In this document: one piece after another, positions 45,899-55,148 of the stretch | Numbering within the stretch: the first letter of the stretch is position 1 | How the letters are laid out: each line of letters starts with the position of its first letter | Assembly: GCF_002943755.1 (NCBI RefSeq) | Contig: NZ_MQUB01000001.1 | Location: forward strand, 310,001-374,000 | Length of the DNA stretch: 64,000 nt | Direction of reading: 5' to 3' | Origin: Aureitalea marina | Lineage (GTDB): Bacteria; Bacteroidota; Bacteroidia; Flavobacteriales; Flavobacteriaceae | Position numbers and translations under genes: made by a program | The notes under the pieces: model-generated | Told to the model about the DNA's origin: nothing | The model's database searches: none | Seen by the model: the letters and a program-made list of their open reading frames with translations, nothing else

Positions 45899-46980
45899 TA
45901 TTTTAGTATTCTGTCTATCAGTTTTTGTTTCGCCTTCTCATCATCCCCACACAGCCATTTGATCACATTGTCCTCCCAGATCGCATCGCATTCATCTTCG
46001 GTAAGAATATCTCTTTCCTTGGCCAGGTCCAAGATCTTCCCGGGATAAGAGGATTGAGGGGCGCTCTCCATTTCTCCCAGCGGATAAGGATCGTCAAGTC
46101 CCATCAGGATCTGTTCTGCTCCTTGGTTTTCTACCAATAGTTTCAAGGAACCAGTATCGTGTACCAAGGTGTCGAAGAAAATGTTCTTGTGGCCAACGGA
46201 TTTCCTGGGGTGGACCATACCTTCAAACAGATCTGGTCTGCCATCAAAGCCTTGGATCCTTCTTCCTAGGTTTATCTGAGCTAACTGCCCGCCATGAGCA
46301 AAGCAAGTTCTCATATGGGGGTATTTGTCGGCATATCCGTTCAAGGTCAGGAAATGATAGGCGTCTGCGCATTGAGCCAGCATCCAGATCAGGTGGAAAC
46401 GCCAGGCCGTATTTTCCAGCAAGATGAATTTCTCCCCGTCGTAGGGATGAATCTCTACAGCCAGGTTGTATTTGCTGGCCAGATCAAAGATGGGTTCATT
46501 CTCTTCGTCGAAGATGCATCTCCAGGTTCCGATGGTATCCATGTAGTGCGTTGGCAGGCACAAAAGTTGCAGGCCAAGTTCTTCCACACAGCGTTCGATT
46601 TCCCACAATGCACCTCGAACAAATCCGGGATGCACAACAAAACCACAGGTAAATTTGGAGGGATGATCGTATTGAATACGAGCGTTGAAATCATTTTGGA
46701 ACCGGAGGGCCTTTTTCATTTCTTCCAAACGCAAGCCGTTCCCGTACAATTGGGACAGATTGAGTACCACCGCATGATCGATGTTGTATTTATCCATCCA
46801 CTCTAATTTCTCACTCAGGAAAAAACTGGAGTCTGTAACGGGCCGGCTCCAATTCTTCTGAAGCATATACTTGCGGTCCTCATCTACCCAAAAGATCTCC
46901 TTTTCCCGCATGAAATCTGGGATCTCTTCCGGGTAGGGGAGTAGGTGAGAATGACCGTTGATGCGCAGTTTTCGCTTCAT
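45898..46980 (-). CDS. Amidohydrolase-family decarboxylase, probable 2-amino-3-carboxymuconate-6-semialdehyde decarboxylase
   Basis: A 360-residue metal-dependent TIM-barrel enzyme. The metal motif HxH appears as INGHSHLLPYP, the conserved barrel His in VEIHPYDGEK and FAHGGQLAQINLGR, and the Asp in ILMGLDDPYPLGE. These resemble ACMSD, which turns 2-amino-3-carboxymuconate semialdehyde into 2-aminomuconate semialdehyde in tryptophan breakdown. The location among kynureninase, KMO, an aldehyde dehydrogenase and RidA supports this. The exact reaction is inferred from context plus family. Confidence 0.87.
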   Translation of the reverse strand: MKRKLRINGHSHLLPYPEEIPDFMREKEIFWVDEDRKYMLQKNWSRPVTDSSFFLSEKLEWMDKYNIDHAVVLNLSQLYGNGLRLEEMKKALRFQNDFNARIQYDHPSKFTCGFVVHPGFVRGALWEIERCVEELGLQLLCLPTHYMDTIGTWRCIFDEENEPIFDLASKYNLAVEIHPYDGEKFILLENTAWRFHLIWMLAQCADAYHFLTLNGYADKYPHMRTCFAHGGQLAQINLGRRIQGFDGRPDLFEGMVHPRKSVGHKNIFFDTLVHDTGSLKLLVENQGAEQILMGLDDPYPLGEMESAPQSSYPGKILDLAKERDILTEDECDAIWEDNVIKWLCGDDEKAKQKLIDRILK

Positions 46981-46989
46981 GGAATAAAG

Positions 46990-47775
46990 TTACAAAGATT
47001 TGGTTCGACCTCCGTCTACCGGCACATTTATTCCGGTGATGTATCCGGCAGCGTCCGTGCATAGAAAAGCGATGGCAGATGCTATTTCAGAGGGTTGTGC
47101 AAACCGTCTGAGAGGCACGATCTTCTTCATGAATTCCCGTGCTCCCTCTTCAGAGGTATTCATTTTACGAGAAGCTCCTTTAACAATGTCGTCCAAACGT
47201 TCTGTTTCGGTAAAGCCGGGTAAAACGTTATTGATGGTGATGCCATGGGGTCCAAGTTCGAAGGAAAGTGTCTTGCTCCAGTTGGCCACCGCTCCGCGGA
47301 TGGTATTGCTAACACCCAATCCTTCTATGGGCTGCTTGACCGAGGTTGATATCACATTGACGATCCGACCAAAACCGGCTTGTTTCATGGCCGGTACCAC
47401 AGACTGAACCAAGATCTGGTTACAGATCAGATGCTGCCGGAAAGCGGTCTCATATTCGCTGACCTCGGCAGAGAAGGCCGTGCCCGGTCTGGGCCCTCCT
47501 GTGTTATTGATCAAGATGTGGTAGTCCGTCTTTAGGGTAGCTTCCAGAAGGGCTTTTTTTAGTTCTTCCGGTTTGTCGAAATCCGCTGTAAGGTAGTTGT
47601 GCTCTTGATCGTTGGATATGTGTAGTTCTTGAAGAGCAGTTTGTAGTTTTTGCTCGTTCCTGGCCAAGAGAGTCACCTGGGCTCCAAGTTCACTCAGTAG
47701 TATAGCGGTAGCTTTTCCGATTCCGGCACTACTGCCGCATACCAGCGCATTCTTATTTGTCAGGTTGAGATTCAT
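46990..47775 (-). CDS. SDR-family protein with altered catalytic Tyr/Lys
   Basis: A 261-residue short-chain dehydrogenase fold with cofactor motif CGSSAGIGKATA, NNTGGPRPG and the C-terminal GITINNVLPGFTETERLD. The catalytic YxxxK region reads GLGVSNTIRGAVANWSK: aligning to the usual pattern the Tyr position is Ser and the Lys is Arg. Such divergent SDRs occur widely but their reactions are poorly known. It sits 9 bases before the ACMSD gene and 15 after the aldehyde dehydrogenase gene inside the kynurenine operon. Its step in the pathway is not known to me. Confidence 0.82.
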   Translation of the reverse strand: MNLNLTNKNALVCGSSAGIGKATAILLSELGAQVTLLARNEQKLQTALQELHISNDQEHNYLTADFDKPEELKKALLEATLKTDYHILINNTGGPRPGTAFSAEVSEYETAFRQHLICNQILVQSVVPAMKQAGFGRIVNVISTSVKQPIEGLGVSNTIRGAVANWSKTLSFELGPHGITINNVLPGFTETERLDDIVKGASRKMNTSEEGAREFMKKIVPLRRFAQPSEIASAIAFLCTDAAGYITGINVPVDGGRTKSL

Positions 47776-47790
47776 ATTAGATTAAGGATT

Positions 47791-49233
47791 TTATTGGTAT
47801 TCAATACAAACGTTCTTGGGTTCTGTAAAAAAGCGGAGGGCTTCAAACCCACCTTCGCGGCCAACACCACTTTGCTTAACCCCACCAAAGGGTGTTCTCA
47901 GGTCTCGATTCAGCCAGGTGTTCACCCAAACTATTCCCGCTTCCAGTGCCTTGCTCATCCGCATGCAGCGATCCAGATCCCGGCTCCACAAGGTGGCAGA
48001 GAGGCCATAAGGAACTCCGTTGGCAATATTCAGTGCCTCTCCTTCTGTGTCAAACGGGATCAGTGTGACAACCGGACCAAAGATCTCCTCCTGATTTACC
48101 CGGCAGCGGTCGTCTGGTAATTCAATCACTGTTGGACGCAGGTAGAAACCATTTTCAAAGCCTGGAACAATTACTTGTATACCACCGCTAAGGACTGTAC
48201 CGCCTTCTTCTACAGCCAGCTCGATATAGCCCAAAACTTTCTGTAAATGATCTTTAGAAACTATCGCACCCAGATCTACTTGCTCTTCTGGGTTACCAAC
48301 GGTCATCTTGTCTACACGTTTTACAAACTCTTCTTTGAATCGATCATAGATGGTTCGTTGGATCAGTATCCTGCTGCCACAAAGGCAAATCTGGCCTTGG
48401 TTTGCAAAGGAAGAGCGCAGGGTAACCTGCATCATACGTTCAAAATTGCAGTCTGCAAAGATGATATTGGGGTTCTTGCCACCCAGCTCCAGGCTAAGTT
48501 TTTTAAACATGGGTGCAGCTGTTGCTGCCAGGAGTTTTCCGGTCTGTGTCCCACCTGTAAAAGAAATGGCTCTAATACCCGGATGTTCTACCAAGGCCTG
48601 TCCAGCCTCCGGGCCTATTCCGTGAACGATATTCAATACCCCGGCAGGTAGTCCGGCTTGGGTCAGAATATCACCGAGCAGATAGGCAGTATAGGGCGTT
48701 ACTTCACTTGGTTTGGCTACCACAGTATTTCCGGCGGCAATAGCCGGGGCCACCTTCCAGCTGAATAAATACAGAGGTAGGTTCCACGGGCTGATACACC
48801 CAACCACACCGATGGGCTGCCTCAGGGTGAAATTGATGGTATTCTTGCCAGTAGAATTATGGCTTTCAGAGGCAAACTGTGTGAGCGCATGGGCATAGAA
48901 TCTAAAATTGGCAGAAGCTCTAGGTATATCCACGGCGGCCGCCAGCCAGACTGGTTTGCCATTGTCCTTGCTTTCTGCGCTGGCCAATTCCTCGGCATGT
49001 TTTTCGATCAGGTCGGCAATCTTCAACATGATGCGACTGCGTTCTTCCAGAGTAGTTTCAGACCATTGTTTAAAAGCACTACTTGCTGCAGCATACGCGG
49101 ATTCGATATCCGCCTGATTGCTTTTTGCCAGCTGAGCATAGATATCCCCGGAAGCCGGTGTGGTCAGATCCATCCAGTTGTTGTCCGCTGGATCCTGGTA
49201 ATTGCCGTTTATGTAATTCTTTAGCCGAAGCAT
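47791..49233 (-). CDS. Aldehyde dehydrogenase, probable 2-aminomuconate-6-semialdehyde dehydrogenase
   Basis: A 480-residue NAD(P)-dependent aldehyde dehydrogenase. Motifs in order: ISPWNLPLYLFSWK (cofactor pocket), KPSEVTPYTAYLL, FTGGTQTGKLLA, LELGGKNPNIIF with the general-base Glu, and GQICLCGSRI with the catalytic Cys. The sequence ends EALRFFTEPKNVCIEYQ. Homologues in 2-nitrobenzoate and tryptophan pathways oxidise 2-aminomuconate semialdehyde. The operon context (RidA and ACMSD neighbours) makes that substrate likely, but hydroxymuconic-semialdehyde dehydrogenases are close relatives. Confidence 0.88.
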   Translation of the reverse strand: MLRLKNYINGNYQDPADNNWMDLTTPASGDIYAQLAKSNQADIESAYAAASSAFKQWSETTLEERSRIMLKIADLIEKHAEELASAESKDNGKPVWLAAAVDIPRASANFRFYAHALTQFASESHNSTGKNTINFTLRQPIGVVGCISPWNLPLYLFSWKVAPAIAAGNTVVAKPSEVTPYTAYLLGDILTQAGLPAGVLNIVHGIGPEAGQALVEHPGIRAISFTGGTQTGKLLAATAAPMFKKLSLELGGKNPNIIFADCNFERMMQVTLRSSFANQGQICLCGSRILIQRTIYDRFKEEFVKRVDKMTVGNPEEQVDLGAIVSKDHLQKVLGYIELAVEEGGTVLSGGIQVIVPGFENGFYLRPTVIELPDDRCRVNQEEIFGPVVTLIPFDTEGEALNIANGVPYGLSATLWSRDLDRCMRMSKALEAGIVWVNTWLNRDLRTPFGGVKQSGVGREGGFEALRFFTEPKNVCIEYQ

Positions 49234-49239
49234 TTATTC

Positions 49240-49656
49240 TTATTGAGGTTTATAGGCCATAGCCTTGATCTCAACCACCAGATTAGGGTGAGGAAGTTGA
49301 TGCACGGCCACCGTGGTCCGGGCTGGACCACTCTCTTTACTGAAATACTGGGCGTAAATTTCATTATAGCCTGCAAAATCGTTCATATTAACCAGGAAAG
49401 AGGTCACATCTACCACATCTTCCAGTCCGGCTCCTTCGGTGGCCAGATAATCTTTGATATTTTCGATAACCGCGCGAGTTTGTTCCCTGATATCCAGATT
49501 TACAGTTCCCATTTCATCTACCTGTTCTACCCCGGCAAAACTATTATCCGGTAAACGAGAACTGGTCCCGCTAACAAATATGAAATCGCCAACACGCTTA
49601 ACATGTGGGTAGGCTCCTCTGGGAGTGGCTTTTCCTTCTACTAGTCTACTTTTCAT
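49240..49656 (-). CDS. RidA-family protein, probable 2-aminomuconate deaminase
   Basis: A 138-residue YjgF/RidA protein: [32 protein letters not shown] and [28 protein letters not shown], with the conserved Arg of PARTTV. General RidA proteins hydrolyse enamine/imine intermediates; family members in aminomuconate pathways act as 2-aminomuconate deaminases, giving 4-oxalocrotonate. The position between KMO and the aldehyde dehydrogenase gene (gaps of 3 and 6 bases) favours this role. Confidence 0.87.
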   Translation of the reverse strand: MKSRLVEGKATPRGAYPHVKRVGDFIFVSGTSSRLPDNSFAGVEQVDEMGTVNLDIREQTRAVIENIKDYLATEGAGLEDVVDVTSFLVNMNDFAGYNEIYAQYFSKESGPARTTVAVHQLPHPNLVVEIKAMAYKPQ

Positions 49657-49659
49657 GGT

Positions 49660-51057
49660 TTAAAGATTTTTTAATAAAGCATCGTCTTCCAGAATGTCGT
49701 TGGTCTGCTTCACAATGACCTCCAATATTTCCTCAAGTGAGCCATCCGGATCGATCTTTCCGTCGTCCAATAAGTTCAATATGGCTTTGTCCTGAGCTCT
49801 TCCCCTCCGCATGGCTTCACTGTAGGGTAGATCTTCGTGGAAGGTCACCAGGGAATATTTGCTGAAGTAGGCCTCTGGGAATTCCTGTTCCAGCCTGACC
49901 TCCAGTTTCCGTTTGGCCTGGAACAAAGGGCTTGCGGTGTGTTCCTTCATTTCATAGAAATTATCCACAGCCAGATCTGCAATTGCATCGGTATTCACCT
50001 TCCTGGCCTTCTCATAGGTTTTCAGGACCAGATTCCAATCTTCAGCAGTCTGATCCAGGACCTGATCAAGTATCAGGACGTCCTCAAAAGAGGCGTTCAT
50101 TCCTTGTCCATAGAACGGGACAATGGCATGAGCCGCATCTCCCATTAGTAAGGTTTTACCATAACTGGACCAGGGGCTGCATTTGATAGTGCCTAACGGA
50201 CTAGTCGGGTTGGTAAAGAACTGATCTGTCAGATCAGGGATTAAATGCAGGGTGTCCGGGAATTCTTTTTCAAAATACTGCTGGACCTTCTCTTTGCTAT
50301 CCAGGTTGTCGAAACCGTAGTCGCTGTCCCTCCATGGTGCAAAGAGAGTCACTGTGAAACTGCCATCCAAATTAGGTAGTGCTATCAGCATATCTGCACC
50401 TCTTGGCCAAATGTGTAGGGAGTTCGCATCGATCAGAAATTCTCCATTTGGGCCCGGCGGAATCTCCAGTTCTTTGTATCCGTGGGTCAACCACTGCTGA
50501 GAAAAACTGAAAAGAAATTTCTTGTGCTCATACATGCTGCGTCTTACCGCTGATCCAGCCCCATCTGTTCCAATCAGCACATCTCCTGTGAAGGAACGGA
50601 GTTCACCGGTTTCATTGTGTGTGAACCAGGCTTTTCCCATTTCCAGGTCTACGTTTTCACAGATGTGATTGTAATAGACCTTAACTTGTGGATAATCATC
50701 AAGGGCATTGAGCAGCATCATATTTAAGCCAGGCCGAGAGATGGAATTAATGTGCTCATCGTCTCTGCCAGAGTATGGACGCAGAAATACCTCACCACTT
50801 TCCTGGTGGATCATGCGGCCACGCATTGGGATGCAAAGTTCCTTGGCCTGATTATCCACACCTGCAAGGGCAAGGGCTTGCAATCCCCTGTCGGACAGGG
50901 CCAGGTTAATGGAACGTCCGGCAACCTGGTCTACCTTTCTTAGGTCTGGTCTCTTCTCGACCAGACTAACATGGTATCCTCTCTGGGCCAGGCGCAGGGC
51001 AAGTAAGCTCCCGCACAGACCTGCTCCTATGATCAGAATGTGTTCTTTTTTACTCAT
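49660..51057 (-). CDS. kmo: Kynurenine 3-monooxygenase
   Basis: ATG at 51057 (MSKKEHILIIGAGLCGSLLA) chosen instead of an upstream alternative at 51129, giving 465 residues. FAD motif GAGLCGSLLALRLAQRG, second motif DVLIGTDGAGSAVRR and the late FAD motif LMGDAAHAIVPFYGQGMNA are all present. Other conserved spots are GRSINLALSDRGLQAL and RPGLNMMLLNAL. The enzyme hydroxylates L-kynurenine with NADPH and O2 to 3-hydroxykynurenine. It overlaps the end of the kynureninase gene by 8 bases, so they are co-translated. Confidence 0.95.
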   Translation of the reverse strand: MSKKEHILIIGAGLCGSLLALRLAQRGYHVSLVEKRPDLRKVDQVAGRSINLALSDRGLQALALAGVDNQAKELCIPMRGRMIHQESGEVFLRPYSGRDDEHINSISRPGLNMMLLNALDDYPQVKVYYNHICENVDLEMGKAWFTHNETGELRSFTGDVLIGTDGAGSAVRRSMYEHKKFLFSFSQQWLTHGYKELEIPPGPNGEFLIDANSLHIWPRGADMLIALPNLDGSFTVTLFAPWRDSDYGFDNLDSKEKVQQYFEKEFPDTLHLIPDLTDQFFTNPTSPLGTIKCSPWSSYGKTLLMGDAAHAIVPFYGQGMNASFEDVLILDQVLDQTAEDWNLVLKTYEKARKVNTDAIADLAVDNFYEMKEHTASPLFQAKRKLEVRLEQEFPEAYFSKYSLVTFHEDLPYSEAMRRGRAQDKAILNLLDDGKIDPDGSLEEILEVIVKQTNDILEDDALLKNL

Positions 51058-52335
51058 TGAGTAGTGCTTTAAGTCGTTGTACAAATTGGAAAACGTCTTG
51101 ATAGGAATTATAGAGTGGGGCAGGAGCAACTCGGATTACATCCGGTTCCCTCCAATCGCTGATCACTCCTGCTTGGGTCAATTTTTCGTGTAAGGATCGG
51201 TCAGCGCTGACTACTTGTATGGATAGTTGACACCCCCTTTGGTCAGGATCCCTCGGTGTTATGATTTTCAATCGATCATCATTCAGATCATCCAGCAGGA
51301 ATTCCAGGTACCCCGTCAGTTTAACGGATTTCTTCCTGAGGTTTTCCATTCCTGCTTGATCGAAAACTTCCAGAGAGGCTCTTATCGCGGCCATGGACAA
51401 GATGGGTGGGTTACTCAATTGCCATCCCTCAGCTCCGGCAAGTGGACTGAACTCCTGCCGCATATTGAATCGGGTCTCTTTATCATGTCCCCACCATCCC
51501 GCGAATCGCGGCAGATCGAAATCCCGGCTGTGCCGCTGGTGAACAAAGATTCCTCCCAGACTTCCGGGCCGCTGTTCAGGTATTTATAGGTGCACCAAAC
51601 GGCAAAATCCGGCCCTGCATTGTGCAGATCCGGCATAATGTTCCCAACACCGTGTGCGAGGTCAAAACCTACTACACATCCATGATCATGTCCCAGATCG
51701 GTAATTTCTTGGATAGGGTAGAACTGACCACTGTAATAGTTGGTATTGCCCAATAAGATCAAGGCGACTGTCTCTCCCTGCTCGGCCAGTAGCTCGTGCA
51801 GATCATCCATACGGCAGAGTTCAGAACCCTCAGGTGGAGACCAAAGTAGAAGCCCATCCTTCGGATTGTATCCATGAAAGCGCAATTGGCTTTCAACAGC
51901 ATATTTGTCGCTGGGGAAGGCGTCTTTTTCGATGATGATCTTATACCGTTTGGAAGTCGGACGGTAGAAGGAGATCAGCATAAAATGCAGATTGGCTGTC
52001 AGCCCATTCATGATGACCACCTCTTCTGGAAGAGCGCCAACCATTTTCGCCATGTTTTCTGTTAGGAATTCGTGGTAAGGCATCCAAGGATTACGGGCAT
52101 CTGTATGTCCTTCGACCCCAAGTTGAGCCCAGTCGTCCAGTTCTTGTTGAACGTATTTTGCAGCAAGTTTGGGTTGGAGGCCCAGAGAGTTTCCACAGAG
52201 ATAGATCAGACGCTCACCATCCGTATTGGTGGGATGATGGAATTGCTCCCGGAAACCCTTCATCGGATCAGCCTGGTCGCACTCGAGGGCATATGCTAGG
52301 GTATTGGTATAAGTGGTGGTGGTTGGTTGGGTCAT
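51050..52335 (-). CDS. kynU: Kynureninase, with one frameshift
   Basis: Two frames make one enzyme of about 428 residues, the usual length. The first starts MTQPTTTTYTNTLAYALECD and has RIIYLCGNSLG-like LIYLCGNSLGLQP, NGLTANLHFMLISFY and the PLP lysine region VWCTYKYLNSGP. The frame is lost at CC 51564-51565 (plus strand); one added base gives YLNSGPGSLGGIFVHQRH and continues with FAGWWGHDKETRFNM, PLAGAEGWQLSNPP and the C terminus. It cleaves kynurenine or 3-hydroxykynurenine to anthranilates and alanine. The break is probably a base-calling indel. Confidence 0.93.
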
Positions 52336-52354
52336 AAGATCAATTGGTGCGGTA

Positions 52355-53053
52355 TCACTGAACCTTGAGGCCGGTAAAATGAAGTTGTAAAGTTTTGGTG
52401 CTATCCTTATGCATGGTGGCCATTGTCAATTCTCCCACTTCTTTATAGGCTTCCCAGGTAGTAACCATAGAAGGTTCCGGCTGATTGCCTTTGCGGAATA
52501 CCCATTCCGTTAGCAGAAAGTCATCACCATAGTAAAAGTCGTAGGCATCCCCAGGAGTATAACCCCCTTCGTCCGAGTAGGTCAGGGTCAGTTTGTTCAT
52601 CATGCCACCAGATATGGGTGCAGCCTCCTGAGAGGGCTCACTTATGGTCGTTCCTTCGTCCCACACCAGGTGTAAAGGGGCAAGTAGCCAGAAGGAATCA
52701 TTCACGAATGTTTGATCAGCTCTGAGGGACAAAGAATCTACCTGAGAACGAACATAGTCAACGGTATCGGCTTCATTGATGAAAGTTACCCTGTCCTCTT
52801 TGGGATACCAATTAAAAGAACGCTCGATATGCATTTCTCCTCGGTCGATATTGAAGGTGAAATCCAAGCGGTTCACATTTTGCCAGTTGTCATAACCATG
52901 GGCTTTGGCAATAGCCATGGCAGGTGTCATTTCTTGTTCCTGCACAAGCTCCGTTGACTTTACATCCTCCTGTTTCTCTGTCTCTTCAGAGGAGCTGTTT
53001 TTACAGGAGAAAATCACCGCCAGCAGGCATAATAAAAGGGCTGTCTTTTTCAT
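52355..53053 (-). CDS. Putative lipoprotein of unknown function
   Basis: ATG at 53053 gives 232 residues; an upstream start at 53095 is less likely because MKKTALLLCLLAVIFSC is a standard lipoprotein signal with Cys at residue 17. After a Ser/Glu-rich linker comes DNWQNVNRLDFTFNIDRGEMH, a pattern seen in uncharacterised Bacteroidota proteins that bind lipids or metabolites in the periplasm (inference). Gap to kynureninase is 19 bases, so it may be the first gene of the operon. No catalytic motif recognised. Confidence 0.75.
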   Translation of the reverse strand: MKKTALLLCLLAVIFSCKNSSSEETEKQEDVKSTELVQEQEMTPAMAIAKAHGYDNWQNVNRLDFTFNIDRGEMHIERSFNWYPKEDRVTFINEADTVDYVRSQVDSLSLRADQTFVNDSFWLLAPLHLVWDEGTTISEPSQEAAPISGGMMNKLTLTYSDEGGYTPGDAYDFYYGDDFLLTEWVFRKGNQPEPSMVTTWEAYKEVGELTMATMHKDSTKTLQLHFTGLKVQ

Positions 53054-53118
53054 AAGGATGGTTTTGTAGTAAAAATACACAAAGTATTTCTCCAAGCATA
53101 ATTTTCGTATTTTTAGAT

Positions 53119-53532
53119 ATGGACATACGCAAAGAATATGACAATGGTCAGTTGACAGTCGTTTGGAAGCCGGGACTGTGTTTTCACGCCAAAGAATGTG
53201 TTAAAGGATTGCCGGGAGTCTTCAATCCGGATCGGAAACCATGGATTCAAGTAGATCAGGCTACAACAGAAGCGCTCATGGCCACTATCGATAAATGCCC
53301 CAGCGGCGCATTGAGTTATTACAAGACAGCCGATGGACCACCCCAGTCTGAGACTCAGCCTGAATCTGCCCTTACGGTCGAGATCATGGATCCTGGTCCG
53401 GCCTTGATCAAAGGAAAGATACAGTTAACCCAGGCAGATGGTTCTGTGGAAGAGAAAGACGGGATCACGGCTATCTGTCGATGTGGCAAGACCGGGAATT
53501 CCCCTTTCTGCGACGGTAGTCATAATTCCTGA
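53119..53532 (+). CDS. YjdI-type Fer4_19 domain fused to a CDGSH iron-sulfur domain
   Basis: A 137-residue protein. The N-terminal half (RKEYDNGQLTVVWKPGLCF, HAKECVKGLPGVFNP, ATIDKCPSGALSYY) belongs to the divergent 4Fe-4S mono-cluster family of YjdI. The C-terminal half has ITAICRCGKTGNSPFCDGSH, the CDGSH signature with three Cys and one His that binds a 2Fe-2S cluster. The protein is likely a small redox or iron-sulfur carrier. A near-consensus -7 box (TATTTTTA, 53108-53115) ends only 3 bases before the ATG. The next gene follows after 20 bases. Confidence 0.88.
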   Translation: MDIRKEYDNGQLTVVWKPGLCFHAKECVKGLPGVFNPDRKPWIQVDQATTEALMATIDKCPSGALSYYKTADGPPQSETQPESALTVEIMDPGPALIKGKIQLTQADGSVEEKDGITAICRCGKTGNSPFCDGSHNS

Positions 53533-53552
53533 TCCCGGAATCCCTAATTTCC

Positions 53553-54371
53553 ATGTCTAAGACTTCTTCATCCGGTCATCAGGAAAAATTCCAGGTTAAC
53601 AAGGCTACGTGGAATCAGAAGGTTGACGTTCATGCCAGAAGTGAATTCTACGATCTGGAATCCTTCAGAAAGGGACGAAGTTCACTGAATCGATACGAAT
53701 TAAATGCCTTAGGTGATGTGGCAGGTAAGTCTTTGTTGCATCTCCAATGCCATTTCGGGCAGGACACCATGAGTTGGTCTCGTATGGGAGCAAACTGTGT
53801 GGGTGTGGATATCAGCGATAAAGCGATTGAGCTCGCGGAAGAGCTGAGCCGGGAATTGAATCTGGATGCTCGCTTTGTCTGTTGTAATGTGTTGGATACA
53901 CGGAAACACTTGCAAGAACAATTTGACCTGGTTTTTACCAGTTACGGAACGATCGGCTGGTTACCCGATCTGGCCCCCTGGGCCAAGGTTATATCTGAAA
54001 GCCTAAAGCCAGGAGGTAAATTCTATATGGTGGAATTTCATCCGATCTGCTGGATGTTCGATTATCAACAGCAACCACCGGCGCTTGTCTATGGCTATCA
54101 GCAATCGGCTCCCATATACGAAGAATACGAAGGCTCCTATACCGATGGTGGCAAGGACCGGGTCGTCAGCAAAGAATATGGCTGGAACCACGGTCTGGGC
54201 CAGATCATTTCTTCACTTCAAAAGGCTGGGTTGGTCTTTGACTATTTGAACGAATTGGACGAGTCTCCCTATAACGTTTTTCCAGGACTGATCAGAACGG
54301 AATCCGGTTATTTCGGACATCCCCAAGAATTATTTCCTTTACTGTTCGAACTTCAGTTCAGCAAGGCTTAG
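53553..54371 (+). CDS. Class I SAM-dependent methyltransferase
   Basis: A 272-residue enzyme. The SAM loop is KSLLHLQCHFGQDTMSWSRMG, then VGVDISDKAIELAEELS and DLVFTSYGTIGWLPDL, with KPGGKFYMVEFHP. This resembles small-molecule methyltransferases of the Methyltransf_25 type annotated in many Bacteroidota; the substrate cannot be inferred. It follows the YjdI-CDGSH gene in the same direction and overlaps the convergent msrA by 4 bases. Confidence 0.85.
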   Translation: MSKTSSSGHQEKFQVNKATWNQKVDVHARSEFYDLESFRKGRSSLNRYELNALGDVAGKSLLHLQCHFGQDTMSWSRMGANCVGVDISDKAIELAEELSRELNLDARFVCCNVLDTRKHLQEQFDLVFTSYGTIGWLPDLAPWAKVISESLKPGGKFYMVEFHPICWMFDYQQQPPALVYGYQQSAPIYEEYEGSYTDGGKDRVVSKEYGWNHGLGQIISSLQKAGLVFDYLNELDESPYNVFPGLIRTESGYFGHPQELFPLLFELQFSKA

Positions 54372-55036
54372 TGAGCGCCTTCTTCTTTGAGTAAGTCCGG
54401 AAATTTTGCTTTGAAATTATTGAGACGGGGAATGGATACATTCCGGATGTAAGGGTTGTTAGGGTTTCGTCTCTCGTAATCCTGATGATATCCTTCTCCC
54501 ATCCAGAACTTCTGAAAGGGCATGACCTCTGCTGCCACTTTATTCCCTCCAAGTTCTTCATTCAACTGGTTGATCTTTTCCTCGATCACCGCTTTTTCCT
54601 CATCATTCTGGAAAAAGATGATAGAACGATATTGAGACCCTCGGTCCGGTCCCTGTCCATTGACCTGGGTAATATTCTGTGATCCAAAATAGACATCTAC
54701 CAGACTCTTGAAGCTAACAATGTCTGCATCGTATATGACCTCTACAGCTTCTGCATGTCCCGTAAGCCCTGTATTACTGGCCTCATAGGTGGGGTTCTCA
54801 GTATGGCCCCCGCTATAGCCGTTATATACTTCTTGTACTCCTTTTACACTTTCGTATACGGCCTCTACACACCAGAAGCACCCGCTGGCAAAGTAGGCCC
54901 GGGCGTATCCATCATCGGATACCACCTGTACGGGTTCGGCCAAAGCCTGATCCTGTTTGGTTTCTTTTTTAGACTGACAACTGACCTGGGAAACTACCAA
55001 TAGGCTTAGGCCCAGGAATTGAAGGAATTGTTTCAT
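54368..55036 (-). CDS. msrA: Peptide-methionine (S)-S-oxide reductase, exported lipoprotein form
   Basis: A 222-residue protein. The N terminus MKQFLQFLGLSLLVVSQVSCQSK is a lipoprotein-like signal, so it probably works in the periplasm. The catalytic motif is ASGCFWCVEAVYE, followed by GYSGGHTENPTYEA, TGHAEAVEVIYD, GPDRGSQYRSIIFF and WMGEGYHQDY, all MsrA hallmarks. No MsrB domain is fused. It reduces methionine-S-sulfoxide in proteins, with electrons from a thioredoxin-type system. Confidence 0.95.
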   Translation of the reverse strand: MKQFLQFLGLSLLVVSQVSCQSKKETKQDQALAEPVQVVSDDGYARAYFASGCFWCVEAVYESVKGVQEVYNGYSGGHTENPTYEASNTGLTGHAEAVEVIYDADIVSFKSLVDVYFGSQNITQVNGQGPDRGSQYRSIIFFQNDEEKAVIEEKINQLNEELGGNKVAAEVMPFQKFWMGEGYHQDYERRNPNNPYIRNVSIPRLNNFKAKFPDLLKEEGAH

Positions 55037-55092
55037 ATGTTCTTTTCTTTTTCATGTGGTCGCGATAGCAGTGCGAACCTTGCCGAAAGGTA

Positions 55093-55123
55093 TAAAAAAA
55101 GTCCTCCACAGGGGAGGACTTTA
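55093..55123 (-). terminator. Rho-independent terminator after the zinc-ribbon family gene
   Basis: AAGTCCTCC pairs with GGAGGACTT around ACAGG; on the minus strand the stem is followed by a T run (the A run at 55094-55100). It ends transcription of the gene at 55149. Confidence 0.85.
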
Positions 55124-55148
55124 AGATTACTACAACAGTTGCAATACC

